Assembly: GCA_012513245.1 (NCBI GenBank)
Contig: JAAZCN010000245.1
Span: 1-7,382, forward strand
Direction: 5' to 3'
DNA from: Synergistaceae bacterium
Lineage (GTDB): Bacteria; Synergistota; Synergistia; Synergistales; Synergistaceae
DNA: 7,382 nt
In this document: positions 1 through 6,409 of the stretch, one piece after another
Position numbering within the stretch: position 1 is the stretch's first letter
Layout: every line of letters starts with the position of its first letter
The notes under the pieces: generated by a model
What the model was told of the DNA's origin: nothing
The model's input: only the letters and a program-made list of their open reading frames with translations
Databases searched by the model: none
Made by a program: the position numbers and the translations under genes

Positions 1-25
1 ATGGGCTACATGCCGCCACCTGCTG

Positions 26-31
26 TATAAT
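26..31 (+). promoter_or_regulatory. Possible -10 box upstream of the nucleotidyltransferase operon
   Basis: TATAAT lies 24 bases before the preferred ATG at 56. It would give a start of transcription near 38 and a very short leader that still contains the ribosome site at 44-49. The matching -35 would fall at about 3-8, where nothing resembles TTGACA, so the call rests on the hexamer alone. It could be chance, or part of an upstream gene that overlaps this region. Confidence 0.25.
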
Positions 32-55
32 GTGAGGAATGAGAGGTGGACGACT

Positions 56-601
56 ATGGATCTTAGGGATATTGTTACCCAAAAGTTTAGCAACATCGAG
101 AAGAAAATTTTTTTCCTTGCCTGGCTCAATGAACAAATAAAAGCAACGAAAAGTCTCATATTCCCGATCCTTGTCGGAGGCAGTGCGGTCCAACTATATA
201 CCGGAGGCAATTATGCTTCAATGGATATGGATATTGTCCTTGATGACATTTCGATAGTCACAGGCATACTCAAAACAAACGGTTTTTCTAAAATAGGAAA
301 GCAGTACTACTCCAAGGAATATGATCTTCTTGTTGAATTCGTAAGCGGACCTGCTCCGGTTAAAATTAACAGGCTCAAATATGGCGAACAGTTTGTACTC
401 GTCACATCTCTTGAAGAGATAATCATCGACAGACTAAATGCCGCAAAATGGTGGAATGTTCCAAAGGATCTTGAGTGGGTCAAGGTAATGATTTCAGCAA
501 ACAAGAATATCAAACTCGACATGGACTATCTTAGTAAAAGAGCGGCTGAAGAAGATATTGAAGATTATCTTGAAAAGGCTTTTGAAGGAAACGAAAAATA
601 G
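56..601 (+). CDS. Nucleotidyltransferase-fold protein (DUF6036/AbiEii-like), first gene of a two-gene operon
   Basis: This 181-aa protein carries the signature of the minimal nucleotidyltransferase superfamily: a GGSA turn at residues 41-44, then D57 and D59 as the likely metal-binding pair, with E94 or D90 a candidate third acid. The later segment with DRLNAAKWW and the closing YLSKRAAEED helix resemble the small single-domain nucleotidyltransferases grouped as DUF6036. Some relatives are toxins of the AbiE type that add nucleotides to RNA; others have no known substrate, so the reaction here is open. I chose ATG 56 because AGGTGG at 44-49 sits six bases before it. A GTG at 32 would add eight residues, and the frame is open to the window's left edge, so a longer or fused protein cannot be excluded. 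The next gene starts 35 bases downstream and is probably co-transcribed. Confidence 0.7.
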   Translation: MDLRDIVTQKFSNIEKKIFFLAWLNEQIKATKSLIFPILVGGSAVQLYTGGNYASMDMDIVLDDISIVTGILKTNGFSKIGKQYYSKEYDLLVEFVSGPAPVKINRLKYGEQFVLVTSLEEIIIDRLNAAKWWNVPKDLEWVKVMISANKNIKLDMDYLSKRAAEEDIEDYLEKAFEGNEK

Positions 602-605
602 ATCT

Positions 606-625
606 ATCAATTATTTCGAATTGAT
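606..625 (+). promoter_or_regulatory. Small intercistronic hairpin before the 87-aa gene
   Basis: ATCAATT (606-612) and AATTGAT (619-625) form a 7-bp inverted repeat with a six-base loop. It ends directly against GAGG at 626-629, the ribosome site of the next gene, which is spaced seven bases before ATG 637. In the transcript this could tune translation of the second gene or mark a processing site. The stem is AT-rich and weak, so a functional role is only a suggestion. Confidence 0.35.
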
Positions 626-636
626 GAGGTAAAACC

Positions 637-900
637 ATGGATACTGATTCTATCAATGAAATTGATTTCAAAGACATACAAATTTCTCCGGAAGACAAAA
701 TAAAGCTTCCGGGCCGTCGTGTGCTTTCAAGCAGGCCATGGAGCAAGGAACAACTCCAGGTATTTATAGAGAGACAGAAATATGTACCGGAGATACTTGC
801 AAAAATGGGTATCGAAATAGTTGATTCGGTCAATTATGAAGAGCTGAAGGAAGAGTGGGCGAGAGGAGATCTCAGTTCCCTCTTTCCAAACGACAAGTGA
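637..900 (+). CDS. Unrecognised acidic 87-aa protein, partner of the nucleotidyltransferase
   Basis: I do not recognise this family. The product is small, soluble and rich in Asp/Glu, with no signal peptide, membrane segment or cysteine cluster. The middle (about residues 35-60, from SKEQLQVFIERQK) looks helical, as does the stretch around YEELKEEWARGDL at 68-80. Start choice is supported by GAGG at 626-629, seven bases before the ATG. It lies 35 bases behind the nucleotidyltransferase and is the last gene of that operon. A short acidic protein paired with a nucleotidyltransferase is the size and arrangement of a toxin-antitoxin or substrate-adaptor pair. However, no DNA-binding helix-turn-helix is visible, and in AbiE-type pairs the antitoxin normally comes first, so that reading is inference only. 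Confidence 0.6.
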   Translation: MDTDSINEIDFKDIQISPEDKIKLPGRRVLSSRPWSKEQLQVFIERQKYVPEILAKMGIEIVDSVNYEELKEEWARGDLSSLFPNDK

Positions 901-920
901 GGAAGTATAAACAATTGTGA

Positions 921-1043
921 AGCGGCGATTTGTCGAAGGCTTTCGAATATCCCGACTATATCAACGGTAGCGATGGCATAGCAAGGTATTATCAAAGGAT
1001 TATGCCAAATTATTTATGTGCGAATTTCACGATTTTTTCCTAA
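921..1043 (+). pseudogene. Possible coding remnant downstream of the 87-aa gene
   Basis: Between two stops this frame reads about 40 residues with protein-like composition (SGDLSKAFEYPDYINGSDG, then IARYYQRIMPNY) and no ATG or GTG at its front; a TTG at 930 is the only possible start. Its opening GDLS..F pattern resembles the end of the 87-aa protein (RGDLSSLF, 76-83) in another frame. It may be a decayed duplicate or a frame-shifted former extension. Its stop codon overlaps the stop of the opposite-strand fusion gene. No ribosome site is seen. It could equally be chance, as the stretch is short. Confidence 0.25.
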
Positions 1044-3976
1044 AGAATATCTTTTTCCAGTTCCATCAGTAATTCCTCAGCAATTTCTCGGTTTTCAAAC
1101 CGCATCATGCTTTCCTCGCTTTTCCCATACGAAAGCAGGTTAATGCTTCCATACCAAACCACTCGACGATCCATCACGGCAAGCTTCTGGTGAATGCGTT
1201 CTTTCACAATCACTTTTACATTGCTGTTCTTCAAGTCAGCAATAATATCAGTAACTTTTTGCCTGGATGCATTAGAAAAAGATTCTGGCGGCCGAGTAAA
1301 CACAACAATATCCTTGCCCTGTAGATTAGCTGTTAGAAATAACCGCTTCATTTGGTTTACTCGTCCCTTGCTGAGATAGGGGCTAACAATGATGATCTCG
1401 TTTGTTGCCTGCTCCATATCATTGGACAATACAGGCAGGAGATTCTGTTGATTGAAGATGGTTCCGATTTTTGGGTCAGGATCTGCCGTAAATGCCTGAA
1501 CAGAATAGCCTAAGGTAGAATATGCGGCAAGGCGCTTATAGTACATACGCTCCAAAACTGGGACGTGAATATCAACATAATCATAAACTACAACTTCCTG
1601 CTTTCCTTCATAAATCCGATGCAGGCGTCCGGCATATTGGGACACGGTACCCTTCCAAGCGATCGGCATTGTCACGAAAAGAGTATCAAGCTTAGGCATA
1701 TCGAATCCTTCTCCCACATATTTTCCTGTGGCGACAATAGCCAAAGGTTCGCTCGCAGGTAAATTGCGCAAATCGTTCAAAACAGTTTGCTTTTCTTTCG
1801 CGCTCCCCTTTCCACTCAAAAAGAACACGTGTACATCAGGAAAAGCCTTTTGCAATTCAGCCGTTAACATTTTGGCGTGTTCCACACGCTCCGTTAGAAT
1901 CAGAGGTGTACCTTTTTCCTGAATCACATGGGTGATATCTTGAAGAATAAGGTCATTGCGTGTTTTGCTTTCCGTCAGCCTAGCATATACATCCATGATT
2001 GGCCAAGTCTCCGGCTCTGTAACTGGCTTGCGAAATCTTGTGAGGCGGGGTATCAGAATATGAGACAAGCCACGAACCAGTGATTGTTCTTTAGCATCAA
2101 CGCGGTAACGGATAGGTCCGCATTGCTGAAAGATAATCGGATGGTGACCATCCTGACGGATAGGTGTCGCGCTCAAACCATAGACGTATTTGGCTGTAAC
2201 CTCACGTAAAACAGTTTCAAAACGCGATGCGGGCACATGATGGCATTCATCCACAATGACCATTCCGTAGTCTCTGACAAGAGGTTTGGCATCACCTCTA
2301 TCTACCAACGAACCAATGATGGCAATATCGATAATTCCACTCATATGATTTTTACCGCCACCCAAAAGCCCGATCTGAGATAATTGTTTTCTTCTCCCCC
2401 TACTCTTTGGCTGTTCTGGTATGGATTCGTCAATCTTTAAAAACCCCTCCAGCGACGCCTTCCATTGGTTCATAAGGGCCTGGGTATGTACCAAAACCAG
2501 TGTATTTACTTTGTGGGCGGCGATAACAAAAGCTGCAGTTACTGTTTTTCCAAAGGCGGTTGTAGCGGACAGGACGCCGTTATTATGAGCAAGAAGCGCC
2601 TCTGCAGCCATTTTCTGTTCAGCATACAATTCGCCAAGAAAATCAACTTTAATAGGGCGCCCAGATTCTGATATTTCCTGGATTGCGGCAGTAGAACCGA
2701 CTCCTTTAATCAATTCTAAAAGATTGGTTTCCAGACCGCGCGGAATACAAATATATTCATGAGTTTCCCAAGCAGTACAAATAATACGAGGTTTGTTATA
2801 TGTGGGTAAATGCATCGCCTGTGATTTATAAAAATCAGGATTTTTAAAAGCCGCCAGACGTTTTACCCGCCCCATCGCCCGTTCGGAACAACCTTGTTTT
2901 AGAAGATATATTCCATTGGCGCGAACTAATTCTACAACAGGAGGAAAATCAGAAACGGTAAGAGTGGCGACTGAGGGCCGCTTTCCCCAGGGCTTTAACT
3001 CAGTTTCTGTCTCCGCCAGCACACCCAATTCGCTGCTCTTACTTAGCGTTGTCGCCAATTCTTCCGCTTGGGACACAGTAATTTTTTGTACACCGGCAAG
3101 ATACGCCCATTGGTCGGGATAGGACTCAAACTGTTCATCAACAAATTCGCTGTATCCTTTTTTACGAACCAATCCCTGTAACGGCAACGCAATCAAATTG
3201 CCAAACCCGCCAGTAGGCATAGTGTCTTGGTTCGGCAGAAAACGGTCATAGGACGAGAAACTGAGGTTGTGCCGCCGCTCCATCGCAGCGGTCAGCAATC
3301 CACTTCCCAACCGACGCGCCGTGGCACAGGATATCGGTTCCTCAAAGAAAAACCAGATGTGAGCGCCATTACCAGAGCGAGATCGTTCCACATAAACACA
3401 TAAGCAATGCTGGCGACAAACATTCCAAAATACCGTCACATCCTCCTGCCAGTTTTCATCATCAAAATCTGCTACAAGGAATCGGCATGTTTCATCTGGA
3501 AGCATCGGATATACACCAACAACATCTTCACCATGTAAATCTTTACCCCTTAAGTGGCGGTCGATGACCTTTTTTGTTAGAGGAAGCAAGTCGCGGTTGG
3601 GACACTTTGAACATTTAACCTTCGGTTTTTCACAGACACCTCGAATCCACTCGTTGCCACAAGCCGGAACATAACCAGATTTTCCGGTACGCTTGTTTTC
3701 ATAACGTTTGGCATAAACATCGGTGCGCCCGAAAAATAGCTGCATGAACAGCTCGATTTTTTCATCGGGACTGCTGCGCTTATGTATATGAGGACGAGAC
3801 TGTAAATCCAAGGAATTTTGCTTCTTATCTTTCGCAGCTGATACAGAAAGAACGGGGGGCGTCGCAACGGAAGTCACGTCTAATTTTTGCTTCAGTTTAG
3901 CGATTTCTGTTCGAAGGGCTGCATTTTCCTGAAGCAGATCATCATATGTGAGTTTATTCTTATATTCTCCGGCCAA
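1040..3976 (-). CDS. TOTE-type conflict protein: AEP primase + SF2 helicase + PLD nuclease fusion
   Basis: This 978-aa protein is probably a cytoplasmic anti-invader machine that acts on foreign nucleic acid. Domains in order: a coiled coil (11-32); a Cys4 zinc-type cluster (C106, C115, C122, C125); an AEP primase with D170/D172, the SGNGAHIW histidine motif (H206) and D244 as a likely third acid; an SF2 helicase with AFGKT Walker A (K477), DECHH (576-580), SATP (602-605), a motif V region near 749-760 and QYAGRLHR (780-787); and a C-terminal PLD/HKD module with H929, K931, D936 and GSIN (943-946). Only one HKD is present, so an active site would need a dimer. This order matches proteins annotated as the TOTE conflict system. 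All key residues look intact. The start is TTG 3976: the first in-frame stop upstream is six codons before it, and AAGAGGA lies seven bases upstream. The alternative is a plain repair helicase, which the primase makes unlikely. Confidence 0.93.
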   Translation of the reverse strand: MAGEYKNKLTYDDLLQENAALRTEIAKLKQKLDVTSVATPPVLSVSAAKDKKQNSLDLQSRPHIHKRSSPDEKIELFMQLFFGRTDVYAKRYENKRTGKSGYVPACGNEWIRGVCEKPKVKCSKCPNRDLLPLTKKVIDRHLRGKDLHGEDVVGVYPMLPDETCRFLVADFDDENWQEDVTVFWNVCRQHCLCVYVERSRSGNGAHIWFFFEEPISCATARRLGSGLLTAAMERRHNLSFSSYDRFLPNQDTMPTGGFGNLIALPLQGLVRKKGYSEFVDEQFESYPDQWAYLAGVQKITVSQAEELATTLSKSSELGVLAETETELKPWGKRPSVATLTVSDFPPVVELVRANGIYLLKQGCSERAMGRVKRLAAFKNPDFYKSQAMHLPTYNKPRIICTAWETHEYICIPRGLETNLLELIKGVGSTAAIQEISESGRPIKVDFLGELYAEQKMAAEALLAHNNGVLSATTAFGKTVTAAFVIAAHKVNTLVLVHTQALMNQWKASLEGFLKIDESIPEQPKSRGRRKQLSQIGLLGGGKNHMSGIIDIAIIGSLVDRGDAKPLVRDYGMVIVDECHHVPASRFETVLREVTAKYVYGLSATPIRQDGHHPIIFQQCGPIRYRVDAKEQSLVRGLSHILIPRLTRFRKPVTEPETWPIMDVYARLTESKTRNDLILQDITHVIQEKGTPLILTERVEHAKMLTAELQKAFPDVHVFFLSGKGSAKEKQTVLNDLRNLPASEPLAIVATGKYVGEGFDMPKLDTLFVTMPIAWKGTVSQYAGRLHRIYEGKQEVVVYDYVDIHVPVLERMYYKRLAAYSTLGYSVQAFTADPDPKIGTIFNQQNLLPVLSNDMEQATNEIIIVSPYLSKGRVNQMKRLFLTANLQGKDIVVFTRPPESFSNASRQKVTDIIADLKNSNVKVIVKERIHQKLAVMDRRVVWYGSINLLSYGKSEESMMRFENREIAEELLMELEKDIL

Positions 3977-3983
3977 ATCATTA

Positions 3984-3990
3984 TCCTCTT
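3984..3990 (-). promoter_or_regulatory. Ribosome site that fixes a TTG start for the TOTE gene
   Basis: Read on the minus strand this is AAGAGGA, followed by seven bases and then TTG GCC. The frame has a stop just upstream (TAA, six codons before the TTG), and the next in-frame Met is residue 78, after the coiled coil. A TTG start is therefore the only choice that keeps the N-terminus. A nearby ATG in another frame would not read the gene. A weak start codon on a nuclease-helicase fusion fits low expression. Confidence 0.7.
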
Positions 3991-4021
3991 GTTAATCGTG
4001 TCGCAAGAACATCCAACGACA

Positions 4022-4050
4022 TTTATAGTCGATATGATATCAAGTGATAA
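4022..4050 (-). promoter_or_regulatory. Candidate promoter for the TOTE gene
   Basis: On the minus strand TTATCA (4050-4045) and TATAAA (4027-4022) are separated by 17 bases, which is standard spacing, though each box departs from consensus. Transcription would begin near 4015 and give a leader of about 40 bases. The spacer contains GATATGATATC (4031-4041), a palindrome with one central base. That could be a repressor half-site pair, but such AT-rich palindromes are also common by chance. Confidence 0.4.
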
Positions 4051-4164
4051 AGTTATACAATCCACTTTAACACAGTAATAAAACTAAGACTAGCTCCAGC
4101 ACTCAGGATTATCATATTTTGATTCCTTTATGAATTAGTTTTTCGTTGGGGAGCAGCAGTAAAA

Positions 4165-4204
4165 GCAGGCGGGCAAGTCCATCCGCCGGGAGTTTGCCCA
4201 AACT
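4165..4204 (+). repeat. Hairpin repeat, copy A, upstream of the ATPase/RloB pair
   Basis: GGCGG (4168-4172) pairs with CCGCC (4183-4187) and is followed at once by GGGAGT (4188-4193). The same layout, GC-rich 5-bp stem then GGGAGT, occurs twice more at 6373-6396 and 6435-6458. There the stem is GCCGG/CCGGC, so two stem positions have changed together with their partners. A competing pairing, GGGCAA (4171-4176) with TTGCCC (4194-4199), overlaps it. AGTTTG-CC-CAAACT (4191-4204) is a further palindrome. The surrounding 399 bp between the two divergent genes holds no gene. Confidence 0.55.
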
Positions 4205-4275
4205 AAATCTTGAGCTTTTGATTTTATTAATATTTTTTCGACAGATATAATTCCGCATAGATCAAGTTTATTTCT

Positions 4276-4324
4276 ATAAATCAACACTTAGGTGAGATTT
4301 CTTCTCAATTAAGTGTTGATTTAT
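4276..4324 (+). repeat. 15-bp perfect inverted repeat overlapping the -35 box of the ATPase operon
   Basis: ATAAATCAACACTTA (4276-4290) is exactly complementary to TAAGTGTTGATTTAT (4310-4324). Inside lie TGAG (4293-4296) and CTCA (4304-4307), which could extend the stem with a seven-base loop. The right arm covers TTGATT at 4316-4321, the -35 box of the ATPase operon. Arm centres are 34 bp apart, about three helical turns. Because it sits at and above the promoter, I read it as an operator or cruciform control site and not as a terminator. No T-run follows. Confidence 0.7.
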
Positions 4325-4343
4325 TCTGTATTTTGAGTATAAT
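4316..4343 (+). promoter_or_regulatory. Promoter of the ATPase/RloB operon
   Basis: TTGATT (4316-4321) and a perfect TATAAT (4338-4343) are 16 bases apart. Transcription would start near 4350, giving a leader of about 26 bases that contains AGGAGG at 4362-4367, eight bases before ATG 4376. This is the best sigma-70-type promoter in the window. Its -35 lies inside the right arm of the 15-bp inverted repeat, so a protein bound there would block RNA polymerase. Confidence 0.7.
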
Positions 4344-4375
4344 TGAATTCCAAGTGAGAAAAGGAGGGGTCATAC

Positions 4376-5647
4376 ATGCTTTTACAATTTAATTTTAAAA
4401 ATTTTAAGTCCTTCCGGGACGATACCACCTTGGACATGACTGCCACTAAAATTTCTGAGTACACTAACCATGTAATAAAAGTAGGGAAGGAAAAGGTTTT
4501 GCCTATTGCTGCCATTTTTGGAGCTAACGCCAGCGGCAAGTCAAATGTACAGGAAGCATTTAGGTACATGTCGAGGTATGTAGTAACCTCTTTCGGCTTC
4601 GGCGGAGAGAATTCCGGTAAAGATGACGAATCTGAATTTTTTAAGCCCTTCCCTTTTCTGCTCGATCCTAAAAGCAAAGACGCTGAATCATCTTTTGAAG
4701 TATATTTCATTTCTTCAGAAGCAACAGGTGAAAAATCATATAATTATGGCTTTACCGTTGGACAAAACGGGGTAAATGAAGAATGGCTGAACTACAGATC
4801 TAAGTCATCGCGTGGTGAATACAAAAAGATATTTTACAGAAATGGAGAAAAACTTGATCTGACAGGGATTCCTGTCAAGAGTCAGGAAAACCTCAGAATC
4901 GCTCTTGAAAAAGAAACTTTGATAGTTTCTCTCGGGGCAAAATTAAAAATCGACAAACTAAAATTCATCCGTGACTGGTTTATAAATAATGATCTTGCTG
5001 ACTTCGGTAGACCTGCGGAAAACTATTTTTTATCAGAAAAGCTTCCCGGAGGTTTCATTGAAAATAAAGAGATCCAGCAAAACGTAGTGGAGTATTTCTC
5101 AAAATTTGATCCTTCAATCATTGCATTTGAGATCGAGCCGATCGAAAAAAATGACGAAAAAAAATCCATGAAAGTTAAAATTGAAGCCGTCCACAGAATG
5201 ATAGGTGCTAAGGAAACAGCGAGGATTCCGTTAAAGCTCGAATCAGCAGGTACGCTTAAGATGTTTGCACTCTATCCATTGCTGCAAAAAGTACTAAAAA
5301 GCGGTGGAGTTCTATTTGTTGATGAACTAAACGCAAGACTTCATCCGTTGCTTGTACGTACTTTTGTCATAGCTTTCCTTGATCCCGAAATCAATTCCAA
5401 ACATGCCCAGCTGATTTTTACTTCACATGAGCCATGGCAACTAAGCAGTAACATGCTGAGACGTGATGAGGTCTGGTTTACCGAGAAAGCGGATACCGGT
5501 GTTTCAACACTCTACTCGTTGGCAGATTTTATTGATGAAGATGGCGCAAAAATAAGGAAGGACGAGAATTACGAAAAGAATTACCTTCTGGGAAAATACG
5601 GGGCTATTCCCACCATGCAACATTTCGATATGTTTAAGGGAGAATGA
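4376..5647 (+). CDS. AAA15-type ABC-like ATPase of an AbiL/RloAB-like (PARIS-like) defence pair
   Basis: This 423-aa protein is the sensor/motor half of a two-gene abortive-infection type module. It opens with the family's typical NFKNFKSF strand (6-13). The Walker A is GANASGKS (49-56), the signature-like ESAGT is at 289-293, the Walker B is LFVDELNARLHP (313-324, D316 and E317), and the switch histidine is in TSHE (349-352). The end carries the usual LGKYGAIP (405-412). Length and motifs are normal for the family, which is related to OLD, RloA and AriA ATPases. These dimerise through head domains, with a long insert between Walker A and the signature. AGGAGG at 4362-4367 supports the start. 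The stop overlaps the next gene's first possible ATG (ATGA), so the two are translationally coupled. By analogy with PARIS, the ATPase may hold the nuclease until a phage signal is sensed; that is inference. Confidence 0.95.
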   Translation: MLLQFNFKNFKSFRDDTTLDMTATKISEYTNHVIKVGKEKVLPIAAIFGANASGKSNVQEAFRYMSRYVVTSFGFGGENSGKDDESEFFKPFPFLLDPKSKDAESSFEVYFISSEATGEKSYNYGFTVGQNGVNEEWLNYRSKSSRGEYKKIFYRNGEKLDLTGIPVKSQENLRIALEKETLIVSLGAKLKIDKLKFIRDWFINNDLADFGRPAENYFLSEKLPGGFIENKEIQQNVVEYFSKFDPSIIAFEIEPIEKNDEKKSMKVKIEAVHRMIGAKETARIPLKLESAGTLKMFALYPLLQKVLKSGGVLFVDELNARLHPLLVRTFVIAFLDPEINSKHAQLIFTSHEPWQLSSNMLRRDEVWFTEKADTGVSTLYSLADFIDEDGAKIRKDENYEKNYLLGKYGAIPTMQHFDMFKGE

Positions 5648-5649
5648 CC

Positions 5650-6303
5650 ATGGCTAAGAGAGATGGAAAACGAAAGACCCGTGAACAGTTATCAATACGC
5701 CGTGTACCTGAGCTAGGTTATTACCTTATAGTAACAGACACTAAAGAAACAGAAAAAAACTATATGAACGGTTTAAGGGATTCTATTCCTGAAGAATTAC
5801 AAAGAAAACTTGTGATCAAAGTAAGCAATACAAAAACAGACAAGCTTGTCAGCGAGGCCGTCAACCTGGCTTCGCGACAGCCTCAGTACAGAGAACCATG
5901 GATCATTTTCGACAGAGACAGAGTCAAAAATTTTGATCAGATAACTAAGAAAGCAGAACAAAACGGCATAAAAGCTGGTTGGTCAAACCCATGCATTGAA
6001 ATATGGTTCAGCGCGTATCTGGGGAAAATACCGGGATATAATGACTCCGTGACTTGCTGCAATGGTTTTGCACAAACTTATCGTAGAATTACAGGTAAAG
6101 ATTATGATAAATCAGATACCGGGATATATTCAAAACTCTGCAGGTACGGGAACGAGAAAAAGGCAATTATAAATGCGGAAAGTATACACAAGAAACAAAG
6201 TAAATACTGTAATAACCCATCGGAAATGTGTCCTTGTACAACAGTATATGGTCTCGTTAAAGAGATAAAAGATAAGATTGAAAAGAGTGATCCAGTTGAG
6301 TGA
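5650..6303 (+). CDS. RloB-family TOPRIM-like nuclease, effector partner of the ATPase
   Basis: This 217-aa protein has the RloB layout: the TE.NY strand-helix (T34, E35, N37, Y38), the acidic DRD motif (D88, D90) in WIIFDRDRVKNF, SNPCIEIWF (112-120) and a closing NPSEMCPCTTVYGLV (189-203). RloB proteins are TOPRIM-related and act as the nuclease partner of AAA15 ATPases, as in AbiL and, more distantly, PARIS. One point is odd. The usual EG of the first TOPRIM motif, four residues before the conserved TE, reads D30-T31 here, so the catalytic Glu is an Asp. The rest looks intact. Two ATGs compete: 5644 overlaps the upstream stop but has its ribosome site (GGGAG, 5638-5642) only one base away, whereas ATG 5650 has seven bases, so I prefer 5650. 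The start at 5644 would add Met-Thr. Several cysteines (C136, C137, C187, C194, C196) cluster late, without an obvious zinc pattern. Confidence 0.88.
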   Translation: MAKRDGKRKTREQLSIRRVPELGYYLIVTDTKETEKNYMNGLRDSIPEELQRKLVIKVSNTKTDKLVSEAVNLASRQPQYREPWIIFDRDRVKNFDQITKKAEQNGIKAGWSNPCIEIWFSAYLGKIPGYNDSVTCCNGFAQTYRRITGKDYDKSDTGIYSKLCRYGNEKKAIINAESIHKKQSKYCNNPSEMCPCTTVYGLVKEIKDKIEKSDPVE

Positions 6304-6318
6304 AGCGATAGTAAATAC

Positions 6319-6360
6319 GGTCAAACTATAGTCAAACGTTGACAAACAATGGTCAAACTG
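6319..6360 (+). repeat. Cluster of GTCAAAC repeats after the RloB gene
   Basis: GTCAAAC occurs at 6320, 6331 and 6352, with a variant GACAAAC at 6341 and a further copy at 6411. The first steps are 11, 10 and 11 bp, close to one helical turn, so all face the same side of DNA. GTCAA-ACG-TTGAC (6331-6343) also makes a short palindrome. Such phased repeats often bind an initiator or regulator. The cluster starts 16 bases after the RloB stop and leads into the tandem hairpin units. Confidence 0.6.
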
Positions 6361-6399
6361 TTGTTAGGGGCAGCCGGAAGTACCTCCGGCGGGAGTCGG
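6351..6399 (+). repeat. Tandem hairpin unit, copy B
   Basis: The unit starts with GGTCAAACT, continues through GTTGTTAGGGGC, forms GCCGG (6373-6377) paired with CCGGC (6386-6390) over an eight-base loop, and ends GGGAGTCGG. It matches copy C, 59 bases further on, across almost its whole length. It shares the stem-plus-GGGAGT design with copy A at 4165. Confidence 0.65.
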
Positions 6400-6409
6400 T
6401 GGTTAGAGC

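Noticed and set aside
1018..1037. Terminator after the nucleotidyltransferase operon (GTG...CAC followed by six Ts)
   Set aside because: The stem is three pairs plus a mismatch and a wobble, too weak to support a terminator call.
4246..4251. Second upstream TATAAT as another promoter for the ATPase operon
   Set aside because: The nearest TTGATT is 22 bases upstream, too far; kept only as a possible minor start.
4321..4710. 129-codon minus-strand open frame
   Set aside because: It is antisense to the Walker A region of a clear ATPase gene and covers that gene's promoter.
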